Assembly: GCA_004282745.1 (NCBI GenBank)
Contig: SHMT01000004.1
Span: forward strand, 117,490-181,489
Length of the DNA: 64,000 nt
Direction of reading: 5' to 3'
From: Candidatus Scalindua sp. SCAELEC01
GTDB taxonomy: Bacteria; Planctomycetota; Brocadiia; Brocadiales; Scalinduaceae
A program made the translations under genes and the position numbers. The stretch's first letter is position 1. Each line of letters opens with the position of its first letter. The notes beneath the pieces are model-generated. The model worked only from the letters and a program-made list of their open reading frames with translations, made no database searches and was not told the origin of the DNA. Shown piece after piece: positions 36,085-48,000 of this stretch.

Positions 36085-36855
36085 TCATCTATGGTTACCT
36101 GTTCCGTTTTTTCTTTCATAAATCGTGGAAACGGTATGGTTCTTACTCTTTTTTTCAACATGAAAAGTGAAAATTCTGTCAGCAACATTCTTAACCAGCT
36201 CCAGATCATGGGTGACGAGAATTAAAGTAACCCCCATTTTCTGGGTGAGTTCCCTAAATTCATTCCTTATCTCAATGGCCGTTAGCTTATCGACAGCAGC
36301 CGTTGGTTCGTCTGCAAGGACAAGGGGAGGTCGGCAGGCCAATGCACGCGCAATAGCCACCCGCTGTCTCTGCCCACCTGAAAGATGCTGAGTCTTTTTG
36401 GAAAGCTGGTCAGAGATACCGAGACGTTTGACCAGATCAAAAACCGTGTTGCTGTCTCTTTTCCGGTTGAGTCGACACGGCAACAGTATGTTATTCTCTA
36501 CGGAAAGAAACGGCAGCAATCCTCCCGTTTGAAGGACATAGCCTATCGATTCTTTACGTATCAAGGCCAGATCCTTTTCCACTAAATCCATTATTTGGTT
36601 CTGTTTCCTGTCCTCAGTTCCAATATTTAACTGAAACTCCCTGGCGGAAGTTGGCTTAAGTACCAGTCCGAGCATATCAAGCAACGTGGATTTGCCACAT
36701 CCGCTGAGACCGACCACAGCCAGAAATTCACCTTTCAGTACTGACATAAAAGGTATTTTCAGTTCAAAAAGTACACCTCCTTTTTCGCGACTCTTGCGAA
36801 CTTCCCGCAATACGAGAGCAGCATTGCTCCTTTTGTTTTTTTGTTTTATCTCCAT
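36085..36855 (-). CDS. ABC transporter ATP-binding protein (LolD/MacB type)
   Basis: This 256-residue ATPase energises the FtsX-type permease that follows. Walker A is GLSGCGKST (about residues 49-57), the signature motif LSGGQRQRVAIARAL is near 160, and Walker B is VLADEPTAAVD, followed by the H-loop THD. A Q-loop can be read in YVLQTGGLLPF. The gene starts only 2 bp after the VWA gene, which ties the transporter to that protein in expression. Confidence 0.93.
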   Translation of the reverse strand: MEIKQKNKRSNAALVLREVRKSREKGGVLFELKIPFMSVLKGEFLAVVGLSGCGKSTLLDMLGLVLKPTSAREFQLNIGTEDRKQNQIMDLVEKDLALIRKESIGYVLQTGGLLPFLSVENNILLPCRLNRKRDSNTVFDLVKRLGISDQLSKKTQHLSGGQRQRVAIARALACRPPLVLADEPTAAVDKLTAIEIRNEFRELTQKMGVTLILVTHDLELVKNVADRIFTFHVEKKSKNHTVSTIYERKNGTGNHR

Positions 36856-36857
36856 AA

Positions 36858-39497
36858 TTAAGGAAGCAACTCCAAACTGATGGGATAAACGTGTTCGTCC
36901 GGATCGTCACCCTGATTGAGTTGTATCCAACCTTCCGGGGTGTCGTGGATAGACTGATAGGCCTTAATTTTCCCATCCAGCTCATTGAGGATCTCATCCT
37001 GTGCGTCTACTGACCAACTGGACCATAATTCAAATTGTACCTCCATCAATCTGCTTTTATAAGGCAACCCTACGAGAAACTCGGGGAGGAGGTCGGTTTG
37101 TACCATGTTCTTCGCATTTATGATCTTGTCCGGGTCTCGAGCAGTTGTGGCTGCTGTTGCCTGAAGGGCGCTAAAGAAATCCTCTCCACTAAACTGTGCC
37201 CCTCTTCCCGCTGACATCACATCGGACAGTACGGTTTTAAGTGAATCGAGTTGACGCTTGTTGATAAGCAGGCGAACCTCCAGTGACGGGATGTCAGGTT
37301 TGATTAAATCCTTGTCTACGACCCACGCTTCAATGTCACTCGGCGACCTGGCCTCGGACATTTTTCCCACCCATTTCACAAAAGCAGCCTTGATTAACGA
37401 ATTAAATTGTTCTCCGGATGCTGTTATCGTTTCGGCATTTTCCAGGAAAGCCATTTCCCCTTTTGGTGCATCCTCCTTAATATTTGCAGGAGAGTCAGAG
37501 CCTATCTTTCCGTTTGATTCATTTTCTGGGGTACTTAAGAAAGCCATTTCCCCTTTGACTTTGGGAATTTGGCTGGGTATATTCGTTATCGGTGTGCCAA
37601 ATGCTTGCAGTTCTGAAACCGCATACATATTGTCGCCGGATTTTGCATATACCTTGAGGTAGCGTACCTGGAGCGGGTCGAACTCAATACCCTCAACATA
37701 TTGCGGATGTTCCGCGTCAGTACTAAAGGTGTCCATACCACTATCTATCTCTCCTTTGTCGCTCTGTATACTCAATAACGGTTTATACTCCTGGCCATCA
37801 ATGGATGAGTCAACCTGCATATCGTCGTTGTTATCGATCTGAATCAGTACATTATCCACCATATATACATCTCCTAGATCTATCGTGAAAAATTGCTCTG
37901 ATCCACTCCAGTACACACATTCGTTCCCCCTCCATAGATAACCCTGTTCTGGTACGGTGCCATTCAGAATCAGATTAGGCTCGTTATTGAATACCCCCTG
38001 ACCAAGGATAGCTTCGGCTTTAATGAGTTTACTGGTCGGGGTTTTTCCTGCAGTCTCGGTTTTCTTGCCATCCAAGATACCCTTCTTGGCATCATAAACC
38101 AGTTTACTGATTTTGCCCACAAATTCTGTAGTCACCCTGTTAAAATCTACGATGTTTTCTGCAGCAATATCATAATAGGCTGATTCACCTCCCTGCCCTT
38201 CATTTCTGCTCAGAGTAAGAAATTGGGTTTCCGCTTTTTCATGGTATCGATTGGCCTTCGGCTCCCTAATATGTATTGCACTAATGAAGATTGTGTTGCC
38301 TTTTGCAAGTTTATGTAAAGTGTTTTCATCGTATTGAGAGATGTTCCATTTATGTCCAAGTTCATGGCCGGGTGCGTCCCCAACCAAAACAATAATACGT
38401 ATAGCATCCGGGGTCCATTTGGTACTGACAATCGCATCACTCATACCGGAAAACATGTCTTCCTCATAGTCAACGGAGTCAGTTGTCGTTACTCTCACGG
38501 TAGCCAGAGTCTCTTTGAATTGGTCTATGGTCTGTAATTCAGGTGTGTAATTTTTCGTGGTATAACCGATGTCCGGTATATCTTCAAGGTTATCTCTGTA
38601 CCCCCAGATACCGAAATGAAGTGACTCAGCCAGCTCTTTATCCTGTGTAATCTGAGTGGAGGTGTTATTGATCACTTCCAGAGTCTGTAAAATGTGGGGA
38701 CGCATGCTTACAGTAGTATCCATGACCCAGACCAGATCCACGGTAAGCTGCTTTAATGTATCTTCATCCACCTGGGTAGATTCTCCCAAGGCATCGTCTA
38801 GATACCCCTTATCGTCACGGATATCGCTTTTCTTGCGGGAATTTGGACCTTCACCCGTTACGGCTGCTAATTTAACTAACCTGCCCTCCCGACCATCGAT
38901 CTCTATTGTTTGAAAATCCAGAATAGGAAGGAGGTAGAATTGTTCAGTAAAATCCACAGCTTTTTTAGGTTCTAATGATATCACGGGAAAATCTTGTGAG
39001 ATCTCTTTGGAATCTATGGTAGCATATAACTCTTCCGCACTCTTAACCCTTTCATCGGCTGATGAAACGATTAAATCATGAAGAGTGTTTTTTTTCTCAA
39101 ACATCAACACCGGCTTCCGTCCTTCAGGATGAGTGAATGCGAGACACATTGTCTGCTTCCACTCAAAGACATCATCATATCTCATCCAGCCGATAACGCT
39201 TCCCAGGTAGTCGGTACCCACCTCATACCATGCATCTCCCAACTCAATCTCTTCGGGTGTCGGTTTTGAATAGACAAAGAATGGTTGGAAAGAGGGTACA
39301 TTTTCCATCACCGTACCTTTCCTGTTGTCCCTCTCCTTGTAAACGTGCGAAGACGGTCTGGTCAGGATTCTCAGGGGGAGGGATCTCTTCCCTTCCAGTG
39401 TGACCGGAGACCGGTTTTGCTGGGCTTGACTGCTGCTATCCAAAATAAATGATGATACCATGAGAGATAGAAAAAAAAAGAGCGAGCGAAAAGTCAT
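36858..39497 (-). CDS. Exported VWA-domain protein with discoidin (F5/8 type C) domain
   Basis: An 879-residue secreted protein. The signal peptide is residues 1-26 (MTFRSLFFFLSLMVSS to SQAQ). Residues 30-210 form an uncharacterised N-terminal region shared with the paralogue at 39925. A von Willebrand A domain starts at about 253: VWVMDTTVSM gives a MIDAS of the D-x-T-x-S type (D260-S264), followed later by VDYEEDMFSGMSDAI and LVGDAPGHELGH. Near residues 560-670 is a discoidin-like module (FTIDLGDVYMVDNVLIQID, DPLQVRYLKVYAKSG) that usually binds sugars or surfaces. A helical C-terminal region follows. The start at 39497 follows AGGAGG by 5-6 nt. It heads the seven-gene minus-strand operon. 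A sensor or adhesion role is inference. Confidence 0.85.
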   Translation of the reverse strand: MTFRSLFFFLSLMVSSFILDSSSQAQQNRSPVTLEGKRSLPLRILTRPSSHVYKERDNRKGTVMENVPSFQPFFVYSKPTPEEIELGDAWYEVGTDYLGSVIGWMRYDDVFEWKQTMCLAFTHPEGRKPVLMFEKKNTLHDLIVSSADERVKSAEELYATIDSKEISQDFPVISLEPKKAVDFTEQFYLLPILDFQTIEIDGREGRLVKLAAVTGEGPNSRKKSDIRDDKGYLDDALGESTQVDEDTLKQLTVDLVWVMDTTVSMRPHILQTLEVINNTSTQITQDKELAESLHFGIWGYRDNLEDIPDIGYTTKNYTPELQTIDQFKETLATVRVTTTDSVDYEEDMFSGMSDAIVSTKWTPDAIRIIVLVGDAPGHELGHKWNISQYDENTLHKLAKGNTIFISAIHIREPKANRYHEKAETQFLTLSRNEGQGGESAYYDIAAENIVDFNRVTTEFVGKISKLVYDAKKGILDGKKTETAGKTPTSKLIKAEAILGQGVFNNEPNLILNGTVPEQGYLWRGNECVYWSGSEQFFTIDLGDVYMVDNVLIQIDNNDDMQVDSSIDGQEYKPLLSIQSDKGEIDSGMDTFSTDAEHPQYVEGIEFDPLQVRYLKVYAKSGDNMYAVSELQAFGTPITNIPSQIPKVKGEMAFLSTPENESNGKIGSDSPANIKEDAPKGEMAFLENAETITASGEQFNSLIKAAFVKWVGKMSEARSPSDIEAWVVDKDLIKPDIPSLEVRLLINKRQLDSLKTVLSDVMSAGRGAQFSGEDFFSALQATAATTARDPDKIINAKNMVQTDLLPEFLVGLPYKSRLMEVQFELWSSWSVDAQDEILNELDGKIKAYQSIHDTPEGWIQLNQGDDPDEHVYPISLELLP

Positions 39498-39631
39498 ATC
39501 ATCCTCCTGACAATCTTGTTTGAAGAGAGTTACAATAAGGGTGCGAAAACAAATATCTTTACAATCTATCACGTCCGTTACGGTTCGGATTGGGTCTGAA
39601 GAACTGTTTGGGCCGGTCGGTTCTCAGGTTA

Positions 39632-39769
39632 TACTCATCTCATAATGGTTTTCGGATAAAATCCGAGATAAAATTGAGCGAGTATACCTTCACCAAGATT
39701 TGGTTTCCGGCCCGCCCGGCCTGTCAGCCGTTCGGACGGGTAAAACCGAAAACCAAATCGGTTTTAGTA
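39632..39769 (+). mobile_element. Family B element B5 between the divergent VWA genes
   Basis: TA-flanked (39630-39631, 39770-39771), from TACTCATCTC to GGTTTTAGTA, 138 bp. Compared with the 109-bp core it holds a GC-rich insert GGCCCGCCCGGCC...CGGACGGG (about 39708-39740) but lacks the second hairpin insert of B4, B6, B8 and B9. It lies in the 427-bp intergenic region from which the two VWA genes are transcribed outward, so it may affect their promoters. Confidence 0.8.
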
Positions 39770-39924
39770 TATATCAACAGAGAATAGTTTCGGCAGAAAT
39801 AGGAGTGATTTTTACTCATTTATTTTCAATTGATAAGGAAAATATAAATTTCAAGTGGAATCAGGTTCTTTCAAACCGAAAATAAATTTACAATGGGTAT
39901 AAAATGTTTTTAAAGGGAGTTAAC

Positions 39925-42012
39925 ATGATAATTCGCACTGTTTTTTTTGTATCGACTATTGTATTCTTAACCCATACTTTAGCATTCAGCCTTCTTGCAC
40001 AGGAAAAACGAGAACCGGTCAGAATAGAGGGTAAGCAGGTTTTACCCCTGGTTGTTTTGACGAGGCCATTTTCAAATGTTTACAGAGAAAAGGATACGGG
40101 CAACGGAACCGTTATGGAAAACATACCTTCATTTCAGCCCTTTTACGTGTATACGAAACCAGAACCGGAGGATATTGAAATTCAGGATGCCTGGTATGAG
40201 GTGGGTACCGACGTCCTGGGGAGCGTTGTCGGCTGGATGAGATATGATGATGTCTTTGAGTGGAAGCAGGCAATGTGTCTTGCATTTACCCATTCAGAGG
40301 GTCGTAAACCAGTCTTGATGTTTGAGAAAAGAGAAGAGCTGAAGGGAATAATAGATTCATCAACTGCCGAAAGGGTTACGAGTGCAAAAGAATTATATTC
40401 AATCATAGATTCCAAAAATATCCCGAAAGGTTTTCCGGTAGTATCCGTAGAACCCAAAAAGTATATAAGTATCGCTGAACAGTTCTATCTTCTGCCAATC
40501 TTGGACTTTGAAATAATTGAAGTTGGGGGTAGAGAGGGAAGACTGATCAAATTAGCTGCTGTGACGAGCAGAGGGCCTAATGCCCGGGAAAAGTGTGATA
40601 TCCGTGTGAACAGAGATTATCTTAACGAGTCAGCCAGGAGTTCAACCGAAATTGAGCCTGATTTGCTGAGACAGCTCTCTGCCGATATAGTCTGGGTCAT
40701 GGATACCACCATGAGCATGCAATCGCACATTGCCAAAACACTTGAAGTAGTTAGAGAGGTCTCTACTCAAATCACTCAGGATAAGAGATGCGTAGAGTCG
40801 ATTCGGTTTGGTATCTGGGGATACCGTGATTCAGTTGATAATATTCCGGCCATTGGGTATACTACCCGGAATTACACTCCTGAGCTTCAAACCATACATT
40901 CGTTTAAGAACACACTGGAAGGGGTAAAGGCAACCACGGTTGACTCGGTAGATTATGAAGAAGATATGTTCTCTGGTATAAACGATGCCATTAACAAGAC
41001 AAAATGGACAAATAATGCACTTCGCTTCATTATTTTGGTAGGTGACGCACCAAGCCATGAAAGTGGTCATAAGTGGAATGGTTCGAATCAGACGGAGGGT
41101 ATTCTGCGCACCCTCGCTGATAACAGGTCAATTTACATTTACGCAATCCATATTAAAGTACCCAAGGCAGAAAGATATTACGGGCAGGCTGAAACACAGT
41201 TTGGTACGCTAAGCCGTAATAGAGGGCAGAGTGGCAAATCGGCATACTATGACGTCTCCTCTGATGACATGGAAATCTTTAATCAGGTAACCAGCGAAAT
41301 AGCACTGAAAATCAGCAAGTTGATCTATGGGGCCAAACAAGGCACCATACCATACGACAAGGAGCAACACATTGCAGTCAGTACCAGGGCAGCAGAAACT
41401 GTCACGAATAGTGAAAAGGCTTTCTTAGAAGATACCAAAACCAAGACATCATCTGGGGAACTCTCCGATATGGTGATTAAGGCAGCGCTGGTTGAGTGGA
41501 TAGGTAAAATGAGCAAGGCAGAATCACCCAGGGACATCGTTGCCTGGGCCGTAGACAAAGACTTGGTTGAACCGTCAATTCAATCGATGGAGGTCTGTCT
41601 TTTAATCAAGAAACGTCAGCTTGATACCCTGAAAACCGCACTTTCAAATGTACTGGTTGCCGGAAGGCTTGGGCAGATGGACGATGATAAATTCTTCAAC
41701 ACCCTGCAGGGAATAACGGCCTCAGCTGCCCGTGACCCTGACAAGATCAACCATGCAAAATTCATAGCCCAGACAGGTCTCATCCCAGAGTTCATACTAG
41801 GATTACCCTATATGAGCAGGTTGATGGATATTACCAATGAGTTGTGGTCAGGCTGGAGTGCAGATGAGCAGGACCAATTTCTCAGCTATATTTTTGAACG
41901 GATTGAAGTGTATGCGACAATCCACGATACCCCAGATGGTTGGATACAGCTCAATAACAGTGATGATCCTGACGATTACGTCTATCCACTCAGCCTGGAG
42001 TTACTTCCGTAA
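39925..42012 (+). CDS. Exported VWA-domain protein, paralogue without discoidin module
   Basis: A 695-residue secreted protein clearly paralogous to the product of 36858-39497 along its whole length: the N-terminal region (PVRIEGKQVLPLVVLTRP), the VWA domain (VWVMDTTMSM, VDYEEDMFSGINDAI, LVGDAPSHESGH) and the C-terminal region (DTPDGWIQLNNSDDPDDYV versus DTPEGWIQLNQGDDPDEHV). The main difference is the absence of the discoidin insert, and the linker after the VWA is short. The start at 39925 follows AAAGGGAG by 7-8 nt. It is transcribed divergently from the other paralogue and stands alone. The two may be alternative surface-recognition forms of one system. Confidence 0.85.
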   Translation: MIIRTVFFVSTIVFLTHTLAFSLLAQEKREPVRIEGKQVLPLVVLTRPFSNVYREKDTGNGTVMENIPSFQPFYVYTKPEPEDIEIQDAWYEVGTDVLGSVVGWMRYDDVFEWKQAMCLAFTHSEGRKPVLMFEKREELKGIIDSSTAERVTSAKELYSIIDSKNIPKGFPVVSVEPKKYISIAEQFYLLPILDFEIIEVGGREGRLIKLAAVTSRGPNAREKCDIRVNRDYLNESARSSTEIEPDLLRQLSADIVWVMDTTMSMQSHIAKTLEVVREVSTQITQDKRCVESIRFGIWGYRDSVDNIPAIGYTTRNYTPELQTIHSFKNTLEGVKATTVDSVDYEEDMFSGINDAINKTKWTNNALRFIILVGDAPSHESGHKWNGSNQTEGILRTLADNRSIYIYAIHIKVPKAERYYGQAETQFGTLSRNRGQSGKSAYYDVSSDDMEIFNQVTSEIALKISKLIYGAKQGTIPYDKEQHIAVSTRAAETVTNSEKAFLEDTKTKTSSGELSDMVIKAALVEWIGKMSKAESPRDIVAWAVDKDLVEPSIQSMEVCLLIKKRQLDTLKTALSNVLVAGRLGQMDDDKFFNTLQGITASAARDPDKINHAKFIAQTGLIPEFILGLPYMSRLMDITNELWSGWSADEQDQFLSYIFERIEVYATIHDTPDGWIQLNNSDDPDDYVYPLSLELLP

Positions 42013-42089
42013 TTTGTGAATCTTTCCTTTTTACAAAATAATTGAGCGACCCAACTGTTTCGTTTTATGGTGCACAACATGTGTATCGT

Positions 42090-45000
42090 TTATTCTGTAT
42101 TAAATTTTGAAAACAGATCCAGGATTGCCTTTTCTGAAATATTTTCCAGCGATTGTTCTTGCGCATCCGGTCCATGATCCGGGTAAAGAAATTGTAAACA
42201 ACTATGCATTGCAAAGAAAGCATAATCCATGCCGGTTTGAAACATTGGATAATCTAACTCTCTATTTTCTATAAGACTTACGCTAACATCTAAAACAGAT
42301 CTGACCGGCTTAATAAAATGAGGATGTTTCAAGATCCATTCCGCCCAACCAGGACCTCTTTCATAGTACAGTTGTACAAGTTTTTTCCCATAGTAAGAGT
42401 TCATCATAACATCATCACGGAATTGTCGAAGTACTTTTATCTCTTCTGAGTATACATCCTGGTAAACGGCGGTGGCAATAAAACAGGTGAGATCAAGGGA
42501 ACCAGTCAATTCGAAAATGAAAACCAGAAACTGACCGGCATTTTTCCTGTCATCATCTGACCATCCGGTACGCAGAGGACCAACAAACACCTCTTGTTGG
42601 TCCTCTTTTATGTTTGCTATTCCTGATTCATCAGTAAATGCAAAAGACTGCAGTTGCTTGTTTTTCTTAATAGAGGGAAACTCCTGAATAAGGGTTCCCA
42701 TAGAATTGTATGTATTAATGGTTTCGACGAGCACAACGATGCGAGAGCTTTTACCCTCATCGGTGATTTGCACTGGTACTGCGAACCTGGATCCGGGCGG
42801 AAAATCTCTTATCGGATATCTTTTCAAGGCATCTTTGCTGATATGGAAAGGTAAAGGTTTCTCCTCTTTACTCTTTCCCGTATCAGATAGAGGTATAAAA
42901 TGATAATCATCTGGTCCCAGGCCATGAAAAAAAGCCTTAAGCCTGTTCAGATAGGCGTCATCTCCTTCATTTTTGGTTTTTTTAGGCACTGCTTTTTTTG
43001 GTTGAGGAATGAAGAGACGAAAGGCTACATAAAAGGGAGTTGCCGGTCCATCATCAACGCTCTGGCCATGTTGAGGGTCTTCGCTGTATTTATCATATAG
43101 CCAGACGGTAACCGCCTCATTCTTGGCAACCTTGGCATTGAAAGCCGGTTCCTGACGGTAAATGCGATATTCACTCTCTCTGTCGGGTGAGACCTTCTCT
43201 CTATCCATAACTTCAATTTTCAATTGAACTTTGGTTAGTGTCTCCGTTGCCTCCTGTTCCTTCATTTCAACCACGCGTGGAACCGTAATGTTTGGTTTGT
43301 ATTTGTCATATATCGTCAGAACAATCTTTTTATCAGGGGGATGTTCTGTCCCGGGATCTATAGACTGCTTCTCGACACTCTCAGCCTCTGCTTCTGTCTC
43401 TGGCGCTTTTCCGGTAACGGTGCCTACCTGCATGAAGCCACGGTCTGCTAATACCTCTATCGCATCTTCAAACGGCAGTCCGACTACATCAGGTACTTTG
43501 CGTGCAAATGTATCGTAAAAAAAGACGCTCACACGGGAACCCTGTTCAACCTCATTGCCAGCCAAAGGTGCGGTATCGTACACCGTACCTTCAAGTTTCT
43601 TCACTGGTGCCGGTTTTTCTCCTTTAAGTAATGGTTCAAGGGCCAATTTTTTAAGCTCTGTTATATAGTCTTGATAAGGAGGTGGATTATCAGAGTCCCA
43701 TAGAGGTATCGTGACCATCTTGGTTATCGAACGAACGTTGATTGTTCCGAAATCGATGACTCCCGGTTGAGCGGGAACCGTGAGGTTCTTTTTGCCTTGA
43801 TACTCTTTTCTCCTGAAGCCATAGACCTGGATAGTGATAGGAGACCCGACCGGTAATGCCTCATTGACCTCTATCACGAATTTCTCTCCGACAGGCAATA
43901 CATCGGTACTTTGCAGGTTCGGGCATTCAACCCTGACCCTCTTTACCGTATGTTTCTTATCTTTTAAGGTAACTTTGGTGGAACCGGTTAATTGTAATGT
44001 CCCGGGATTAAGGATCGGCAGTTGGAACGTTATGGGTTCAGGTGGCTGAGGGTTTTTCCACTCCTCAAAGTCATTGACAGACAATCTTTTTACCTGCTTA
44101 ATGGATTCCCCGTCTGGAAGTCTATAATCCAGTTTGATTTCAATCTGTTCGTCGTACTTTGTAAACTCATACATTCCCCAGTATTCACCACTTGACATCA
44201 ATGCCTCTCTGTCAGCTATGGTAACCAGTCCTTCAACATCATCAATCGCATTTCCCGCCCAGTCCGTAACAATCACGCGGATTGGGTCAGCCTTAACGGT
44301 AAGTGGCTTAATTTCAAAATATCCAATATCCTGCCCAAGTAGAACCTGGCCTTTGCCTCCACCAGTTTCTACGCCAGGTAACCCTTGCATAGTAGCGGGA
44401 TCAGCATAAGTCAGATCCGGCATCCCTGAAGCAAAAACAGACGCAACGGCTACTCTTATTTCTCCTTTATCCAACCCATCCTTCAATTCGTTTTGTAAGG
44501 TACGTAAACCCTCACGTGTTTCCGGTAACAAATCTCCATTACTTCTCTTCCCGCTCTCAAGAGCGCTAGTCAAGGTATCACTGTCTAGAAAATCCAGCGT
44601 AGAGTGATATGGAGGGTGGTAGAGGGTTGGATCAACTTTCAGTTTTGTAGCGGTATCGACACCAAACTCTTCCATTATCGTACCGTTTCTGTTCCCATCT
44701 CCCCTGTGTTGGCCGGAACTATTTGTTTTATAAAATGTTACCTCAACACGGGGTTTAAAACGGGGAATCGCGGCATATTGTAGTGCTTTAATAAATTCAC
44801 CCATCTTGGGGTCTTCAAGGAGTTCTTCAGCAACAACGCCTGTCATCTCCATCTGAAACAATCCTTTTGACCTCTCCATATTTTCCCTGTTTTTCTCTTT
44901 CATATCCTGATTCCGTTTTTTATACACTGCCAGCAGTGCCCGGCTGCGTTCTATATCTGCCCGCATCCGTTCTATAACAGATTGTTTTACCGCATCAGGC

Positions 45001-48000
45001 AGATAATCGGGTGCTTTCGACTTCCCCGTTGGATCTCCCTGAAATCCCCAGTTCCCAACTTGTGTTTCCCGCTCCTTTAATGCATCAGGATCCAGCAACT
45101 CCAGTTCCACCAACTCCTCAGCAATCATCTTTTCATTCTTGTCAAACCATTGATTCACAAACAGGTCAACCCCCACCATATTATTTTTACGAAGGTTTTC
45201 ATATAAACTATCACGTTTCAGGCGGTAGAGTAATTCAGGGTTTTTCTGTAAGGCATGGTCAAGATATTTTTGTGATTTATCATAATTTGCCTGTCTGAAT
45301 TTCAGTTCAAACAGTTTCATGGAATTTTCCAGATACTCATCCAGGTTTTTAGATGACTTGACAGCACTCTCAAAAGATTTGATTTCCCCTTCAGCGCTCT
45401 CTAATTCGAAATCAACGACCCCTTTGGTCAAAAACCCATGGAGAGGCTCTACCTCTTTTAAAAGATAATTACTGATCCATTTTTGCTGCTTCGATGCGTT
45501 GTTACCAAAATAACCACCTTCCCAAAAACCTTTTTTACTATATTGCTCAAAGTCTCTTTTGCGTGCCTTTAATTCTGCTATTGGTGCAGCATTCTTCTCT
45601 TTTATTGCAAGCCACTGCTGCTTTATTTGATCTTTTTTATCCTGTGGGGTGCCACGATGGGTACTGATCAATGAGTACTCATAGTGTTTCTGTCTCACTT
45701 CAAACTCCAGGGCATCAAGACTTTTCTGTTCTTCGGTGCCAAAGACAGGGGGTGGTTTCCCGGGTTCGCCATAAGAGACCGTCTCCGGACCGGCAAATCC
45801 GCGATAAATGGCATCTTCAATGTTGCCCCGATACGGTCTGCCCACTTCACTATCATATATAGTGAAGGTAGTTGATCCAATACTATAGACAAGTAATACA
45901 ACACCAACCGGAGGGAACTTAATGGCTGTTCCCATTAAGACAACTCCCTGTAGCCCACCTCTTCGAGCGGACTCAATTTGACCAATTACGGGTATGGCCA
46001 GAAACATCTCATCCAGCACAGTTTTTAAGACGACTCCAGGATCACCATCAGATTCAAAGAATGATCTGGAAATAGTTGCAAGAGCATCAATACTACCCGG
46101 ATCAGCAAACATATTTTTACCCAGCTTACGCCAGTTCCAGGTCAGGTTTTGGGTTTCTAATATAGAGTGTGCCATAGTAGCCTCCGAGACTCTTTCAAAT
46201 CCAAATTCAGAGAAAACATGACGCTGCACTCTTTCATTCAGTTCCGGAATCGATTTTAGGACACTCTTTTTATATGTTTCAAAATAGGTCTTTGGGTTCT
46301 CCCATACACCGATGATTCCCTGCATCCTGCCTTGCCGCCAAAGTTTTTTCAGTTGTTGTTCCGGGAGGTTATGGTTAAGATTGAGTTCCTGGAGAAGCCT
46401 CCAGCTCTCTTCAGGTCCTAAATCATACAAGGCATAGAGAAAAGTCAATTGAGCGGCCTTTTGAAGGTTTTTCTTGGTCTTTGGCCAGTCGACATCATCT
46501 ACCTTCATCAAATGTTTTACTTTGTCTGGATTAAACTCAGTATTATCCGGATCCAGCATAAGGGCAAACGACTCTTTTGAAGAGTAGTGGATAGATTCCA
46601 TACAAAACTCACTCGCCAGCTGTCTGTGCATCTGCTCGGCAGCCTTAATCTGTTCTCTGGTCCTGGCGATATCAGCTTCATCTGTTGAATTGGGCTTATA
46701 CCGATCCTCTCCTTCCGCGTTGAACATTTTTCGTGCAAGAGCATCAAAGACATACTGGTTTTTGGTCTCAACATCTGCATTTTTATAATCCTTCCCTTCG
46801 AACGCCTCAACCTTATCAAATTTGTCTTTATGGAGATTACGTAAATCACGTGAAATATTTAATGCGATTTCGTGCTTATCTCTTGTATCAGGGCGATCAA
46901 ATAGTTTCTCTAAAAGTACCTGATTATACTTATTGCGATCTTCAATTGATAAATCGGTGTACTCCTTTCCCAATTTAGATTCACGGCCTATTCCCTCCTC
47001 AAGCAGCAGAGAGGTAAACATCGTGTCATCCCAGACCCGTAAATGATATTTTGTCTCAAATTTATCCTTGTGCATATATTTTTGCAACTCCAGGAAATTG
47101 GATACTGCTGCGCCAAAGGCGTGACTCTGCATAATCTCAGGAAGTTTTCCCTCATAAAACATGATGCGTTTTGCCTCTTTTGCATCAAAAGCTGATTTCT
47201 TGTCCCATGGACCATCCGGCTTACCTTTATCGATAGGTTCATAAACCTGAAACGCCCTCTTGTTTGAATCTTCAATAGCTGCAAGTGCACGTAATTGCAT
47301 CTGTTGGGCAACAGCCCCATAGGTTGTATAAGCTCCTGGCGTATTACGTAATTCAACGATTGTTCCCCGAAAGGCACTGGAATAATTCTCGATAGAAATA
47401 CCACGGGGATCGGGAAAACGGTTTTTACCTTCGATAGATGCAATATCCAGCTTTTCCAGACTTAATATCTGATGTTTTTTTTCCCAACGAGATTCAAATA
47501 ATTCAATAAACTCTTTATCCAATGTATCATTGCGTCTCCATTCTCCGTCAATTAACTCGAAGACATAAAAAGTCTGGTCCAAGTCACTCTTCAACCCACT
47601 GGACATATTACCTGAATCGGAACGGCCAATTCGCCATTTCTTTTCTTTACCGATTTCCATAATCATATTCTCAATCATCAATTCACGCGTCTGTGCCATA
47701 AGAACGTTTATCTCCTGATTGATCTGTGTGTGTTCATAATTTTGCTTCTGGAAATCACTGCTGGGGTTTGGGAGCCCCTTCTGGATGAGGAGGGCAACAT
47801 TTTTAAAGGCCTTATCACCCTTGCCCGCAGCCCCATAGAGGTCTTTCATCAGAGTTGCTATTTGGGCCTTTTCAATATCACTTAACTGGTCAAAGCTTTT
47901 CGCGGCGAGAGAAGCATGTTTTTTCATCCACTCGTTGTATTTGATCAAGGCCTTTTCCGCAGAACCACCTGCTTTGATCTCGACAAATTTACGATACCGG

